This document shows, in pieces, positions 62,196 through 64,000 of a stretch of 64,000 nt of DNA. The notes below the pieces were generated by a model. The model did no database searches. It saw only the letters and a list, made by a program, of their open reading frames with translations, and was not told the DNA's origin. Origin of the DNA: Paraburkholderia unamae (GTDB taxonomy: Bacteria; Pseudomonadota; Gammaproteobacteria; Burkholderiales; Burkholderiaceae); the NCBI RefSeq assembly GCF_003268775.1, contig NZ_QLSU01000012.1:62001-126000 (forward strand). Direction: 5' to 3'. A program made the position numbers and the translations under genes. Within the stretch, counting starts at the first letter, position 1. Each line of letters begins with the position of its first letter.

Positions 62196-62277
62196 AGGTT
62201 TGTCTCCAGTTTCATTCGTGTGGGGCGCGCCAGAAAAACACCTTGGTGAAGTGCATCTGGGCGATCGCCCGACATGT

Positions 62278-62314
62278 GAGCATTTGCTCTTTCGTTGATC
62301 GAATGATCGGATAC
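62278..62314 (-). promoter_or_regulatory. Polyol-regulon operator (left arm)
   Basis: Read leftward it gives CCGATCATTCGATCAACGAA followed by the palindrome GAGCAAATGCTC (62278-62289), 83 bp before smoS. It matches the site ahead of dalD. Confidence 0.65.
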
Positions 62315-62446
62315 GAGTCGGAGCCTGTCAAGGCGAACGAACGCGATTGCCCGACATTTCGATGGTGCGGCGCGCAAGCCCTCGCGGGGCGTGGCATGGG
62401 GACCCGGCCCCCTTGGCCGGACGGCGAGCTCACTCGCCAAGCGAAG

Positions 62447-62461
62447 TGATACGTTATATCA
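62447..62461. promoter_or_regulatory. Zur-like operator
   Basis: TGATA-CGTTA-TATCA is a perfect 5-bp inverted repeat within CGTTATATCAT, reminiscent of the AT-rich Zur box. It lies 66 bp before the metal-binding protein gene. The Zur assignment is tentative. Confidence 0.45.
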
Positions 62462-62527
62462 TCTCGCCTTCGCGACGCCGACGCTCCCGCGCCTCTTTCA
62501 GATTCCGCTATAAACAAGGATAGAACC

Positions 62528-63517
62528 ATGCTGACGTTCACCCGCGCGAATTGCCCCCAACGCCCCGCCACTACGGGCGCGCTAACGCGCGTTACCCCCG
62601 CGCTCGCGCGGCTCGCGGCAGGGCTCGCCCTCGCGCTGGGCACGGCGCTCGGCGGCGCGAGCGCGGCCCTGGCGGCGCAGGCGGGCAGTGCCGCGATTCC
62701 GGTGGTCGCCGCCGAGAACTTCTATGGCGACGTCGTCAAGCAGATCGGCGGCAGCTATGTGGACGTCACGAGCATCCTCAGCAACCCCGATCAGGACCCG
62801 CATCTTTTCGAGGCGAGCCCGAAAACGGCCCGCGCGCTCCAGAACGCGCGCGTAGTGGTCTATAACGGCGCCGACTACGACCCGTGGATGACCAAGCTGC
62901 TCAGCGCAACGGGCGCGGGCAAAAACGGCAACGACCGCGCGACGATCGTCGCGGCGGACCTCGTCGGCAAGAAAGCGGGCGACAATCCGCACCTCTGGTA
63001 CGACCCGAAAACCATGCCCGCCGTGGCGCGCGCCGTGAGCATGGCGCTCGGCGCAGCGGACCCGGCGCACAAGAGCGTGTACGATGCCAACCTGGCGACG
63101 TTCCTCGCCTCGCTGCAACCGGTCGACGCCAAGGTCGCGGCGCTGCGCGCGCACTACCAGGGCCAGCCGGTCACGGCTACGGAGCCGGTGTTCGGCTACA
63201 TGTCGGACGCCATTGGCCTCGATATGCGCAACCAGCGCTTCCAGCTCGCGGCGATGAACGACACCGAGGCGAGCGCTTCGGACATCGCCGCGTTCGAGCG
63301 CGACCTGCGCGAGCGCCGCGTGCGCGTGCTGATCTACAACAGCCAGGCGACCGAAGCGCTCACGCGGCGCATGCTGGCGCTGGCGAAGCAGTCGAAGGTG
63401 CCGTCGGTGAGCGTGACCGAAACGCAGCCGGCCGGCGTGAACTTCCAGCAATGGATGCTCGCCCAGCTCGAAGCGCTCGACAAAGCGCTCGCCGCGAGCG
63501 CGCAGAATCAACATTAA
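62528..63517 (+). CDS. Zinc/manganese ABC transporter substrate-binding protein (ZnuA-like)
   Basis: 329 aa. A long signal region (ends near GASAALAAQA) precedes the cluster A-I fold: VVAAENFYGDVVKQIGGSYVDV, DPHLFEASPKTARAL, NGADYDPWM, NPHLWYDPKTMPAVARAV, ATEPVFGYMSDAIG. It lacks the His-rich loop of classic ZnuA, so Mn or Zn cannot be told apart from sequence. Followed by its ATPase. Confidence 0.92.
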   Translation: MLTFTRANCPQRPATTGALTRVTPALARLAAGLALALGTALGGASAALAAQAGSAAIPVVAAENFYGDVVKQIGGSYVDVTSILSNPDQDPHLFEASPKTARALQNARVVVYNGADYDPWMTKLLSATGAGKNGNDRATIVAADLVGKKAGDNPHLWYDPKTMPAVARAVSMALGAADPAHKSVYDANLATFLASLQPVDAKVAALRAHYQGQPVTATEPVFGYMSDAIGLDMRNQRFQLAAMNDTEASASDIAAFERDLRERRVRVLIYNSQATEALTRRMLALAKQSKVPSVSVTETQPAGVNFQQWMLAQLEALDKALAASAQNQH

Positions 63518-63541
63518 TCGTATTCAGCAAGGACACACGCC

Positions 63542-64000
63542 ATGACAGGGGCCGGCCCCTCGCCCACTGATCTCGCTTCACAGCAAGGCGCGCAACACCA
63601 TGGCGCTCATGGCGCGCACCGCGCGCCCGCACCCGTGCTCACGCTCGCGGGCGTGAGCCTCGCACTCGGCGAGCGCACCATCCTGCGCGACGCGAACTTC
63701 GCGGTGAACCAGGGCGAATTCATCGGCGTGCTCGGGCCGAACGGCGCGGGCAAGACCACGCTCATGCGCGCCATTCTCGGCCTCGTGCCGGCCTCGCACG
63801 GCGCGATCCGCGTGCTCGGCGAGCCGGTCGCGCGCGGCAACGCGAAGATCGGCTACATGCCGCAAACGCGCACCGCGCTCGCGAGCCGCCGCGTGCGCGG
63901 CCGCGACTTCGTGGCGATGGCCGCCGACGGCCACCGCTGGGGCCTGCCGCGCGCCGACGCGGCCACGCGCGCCGACGTCAAGCGCGTGCTCGATCTCGTG
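63542..64000 (+). CDS. Metal ABC transporter ATP-binding protein (partial, cut by window end)
   Basis: At least 153 aa visible. The N-terminal tail is rich in His and Gln (QQGAQHHGAHGAHRAPAP), possibly metal-binding. Then LTLAGVSLALGERTILRDA and Walker A GPNGAGKTTLMRAILG, followed by KIGYMPQTRTALASRR. It is 24 bp after the binding-protein gene. The signature and Walker B motifs and the permease lie beyond the window. Confidence 0.9.
   Translation, partial: MTGAGPSPTDLASQQGAQHHGAHGAHRAPAPVLTLAGVSLALGERTILRDANFAVNQGEFIGVLGPNGAGKTTLMRAILGLVPASHGAIRVLGEPVARGNAKIGYMPQTRTALASRRVRGRDFVAMAADGHRWGLPRADAATRADVKRVLDLV

Larger units (their letters stand above)
62196..62527. other. 332-bp divergent gap with polyol and Zur-type sites
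   Basis: No gene. It holds the left polyol operator (62278-62314) and a palindrome before the metal transporter (62447-62461). The middle has no recognisable element. Confidence 0.55.

Overview
The window looks like a chromosomal segment of a Burkholderiaceae member (Burkholderia / Paraburkholderia / Caballeronia type). It is very GC-rich, with GC-ending codons nearly throughout. It carries conserved blocks I know from that group: lpxK-trm112-kdsB-adk, sirB1-murJ-rpsT, DUF3579-argF, nrdR-glyA, ybgC-tolQRAB-pal-cpoB-tRNA-Lys and dedA-mutL-miaA. Genus and species cannot be fixed from this stretch alone. No database search was run, so all family names rest on recognised motifs and remembered family sequences.

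Layout. 1-8.1 kb: regulators and stress genes (MocR/PdxR-type regulator, DHA2 drug exporter, degenerate EAL protein, ECF sigma factor, second ClpP, TetR/isochorismatase pair). 8.1-22.9 kb: housekeeping (sodB, xseA, LPS/Kdo genes lpxK and kdsB, adk, an SDR, sirB1, murJ, rpsT, argF) and an IclR-controlled glutaryl-CoA dehydrogenase. 22.9-30.1 kb: 1-Cys peroxiredoxin, a DUF883/YqjE/YqjK-like envelope cluster, a compact minor-pilin operon (fimT-pilV-pilW-pilX-pilE-like), nrdR and glyA. 30.7-37.1 kb: an SDR and the complete Tol-Pal envelope operon.

37.25-40.06 kb is the accessory region. A tRNA-Lys(TTT) gene is followed 2.7 kb later by a perfect 42-bp copy of its own 3' end, the signature of tyrosine-integrase integration. 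The interval holds the N-terminal third of an integrase, a broken HEPN-like gene, and a 330-aa protein with a polymorphic-toxin-like C-terminus followed at once by a 76-aa immunity-like gene. I read it as a deleted, probably immobile island that has kept an effector-immunity pair. It is the best candidate here for something undescribed.

40.2-51.8 kb: exported hypotheticals, a cytochrome b561/YceI/YceI operon with a divergent LysR gene, a ParB-like protein, an MscS channel, DedA, mutL-miaA and a ParE/RelE-like toxin-antitoxin pair. 52.0-62.2 kb: a polyol-catabolism locus. DalD-like D-arabinitol dehydrogenase, xylulokinase and a SorC-family regulator run rightward. An ABC importer, a HAD phosphatase and a SmoS-like sorbitol dehydrogenase run leftward. 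The two outer promoters share a conserved operator-like sequence, so the arms are probably one regulon. 62.5 kb to the end: a zinc/manganese-type ABC importer (binding protein, then an ATPase cut by the window edge) behind a Zur-like palindrome.
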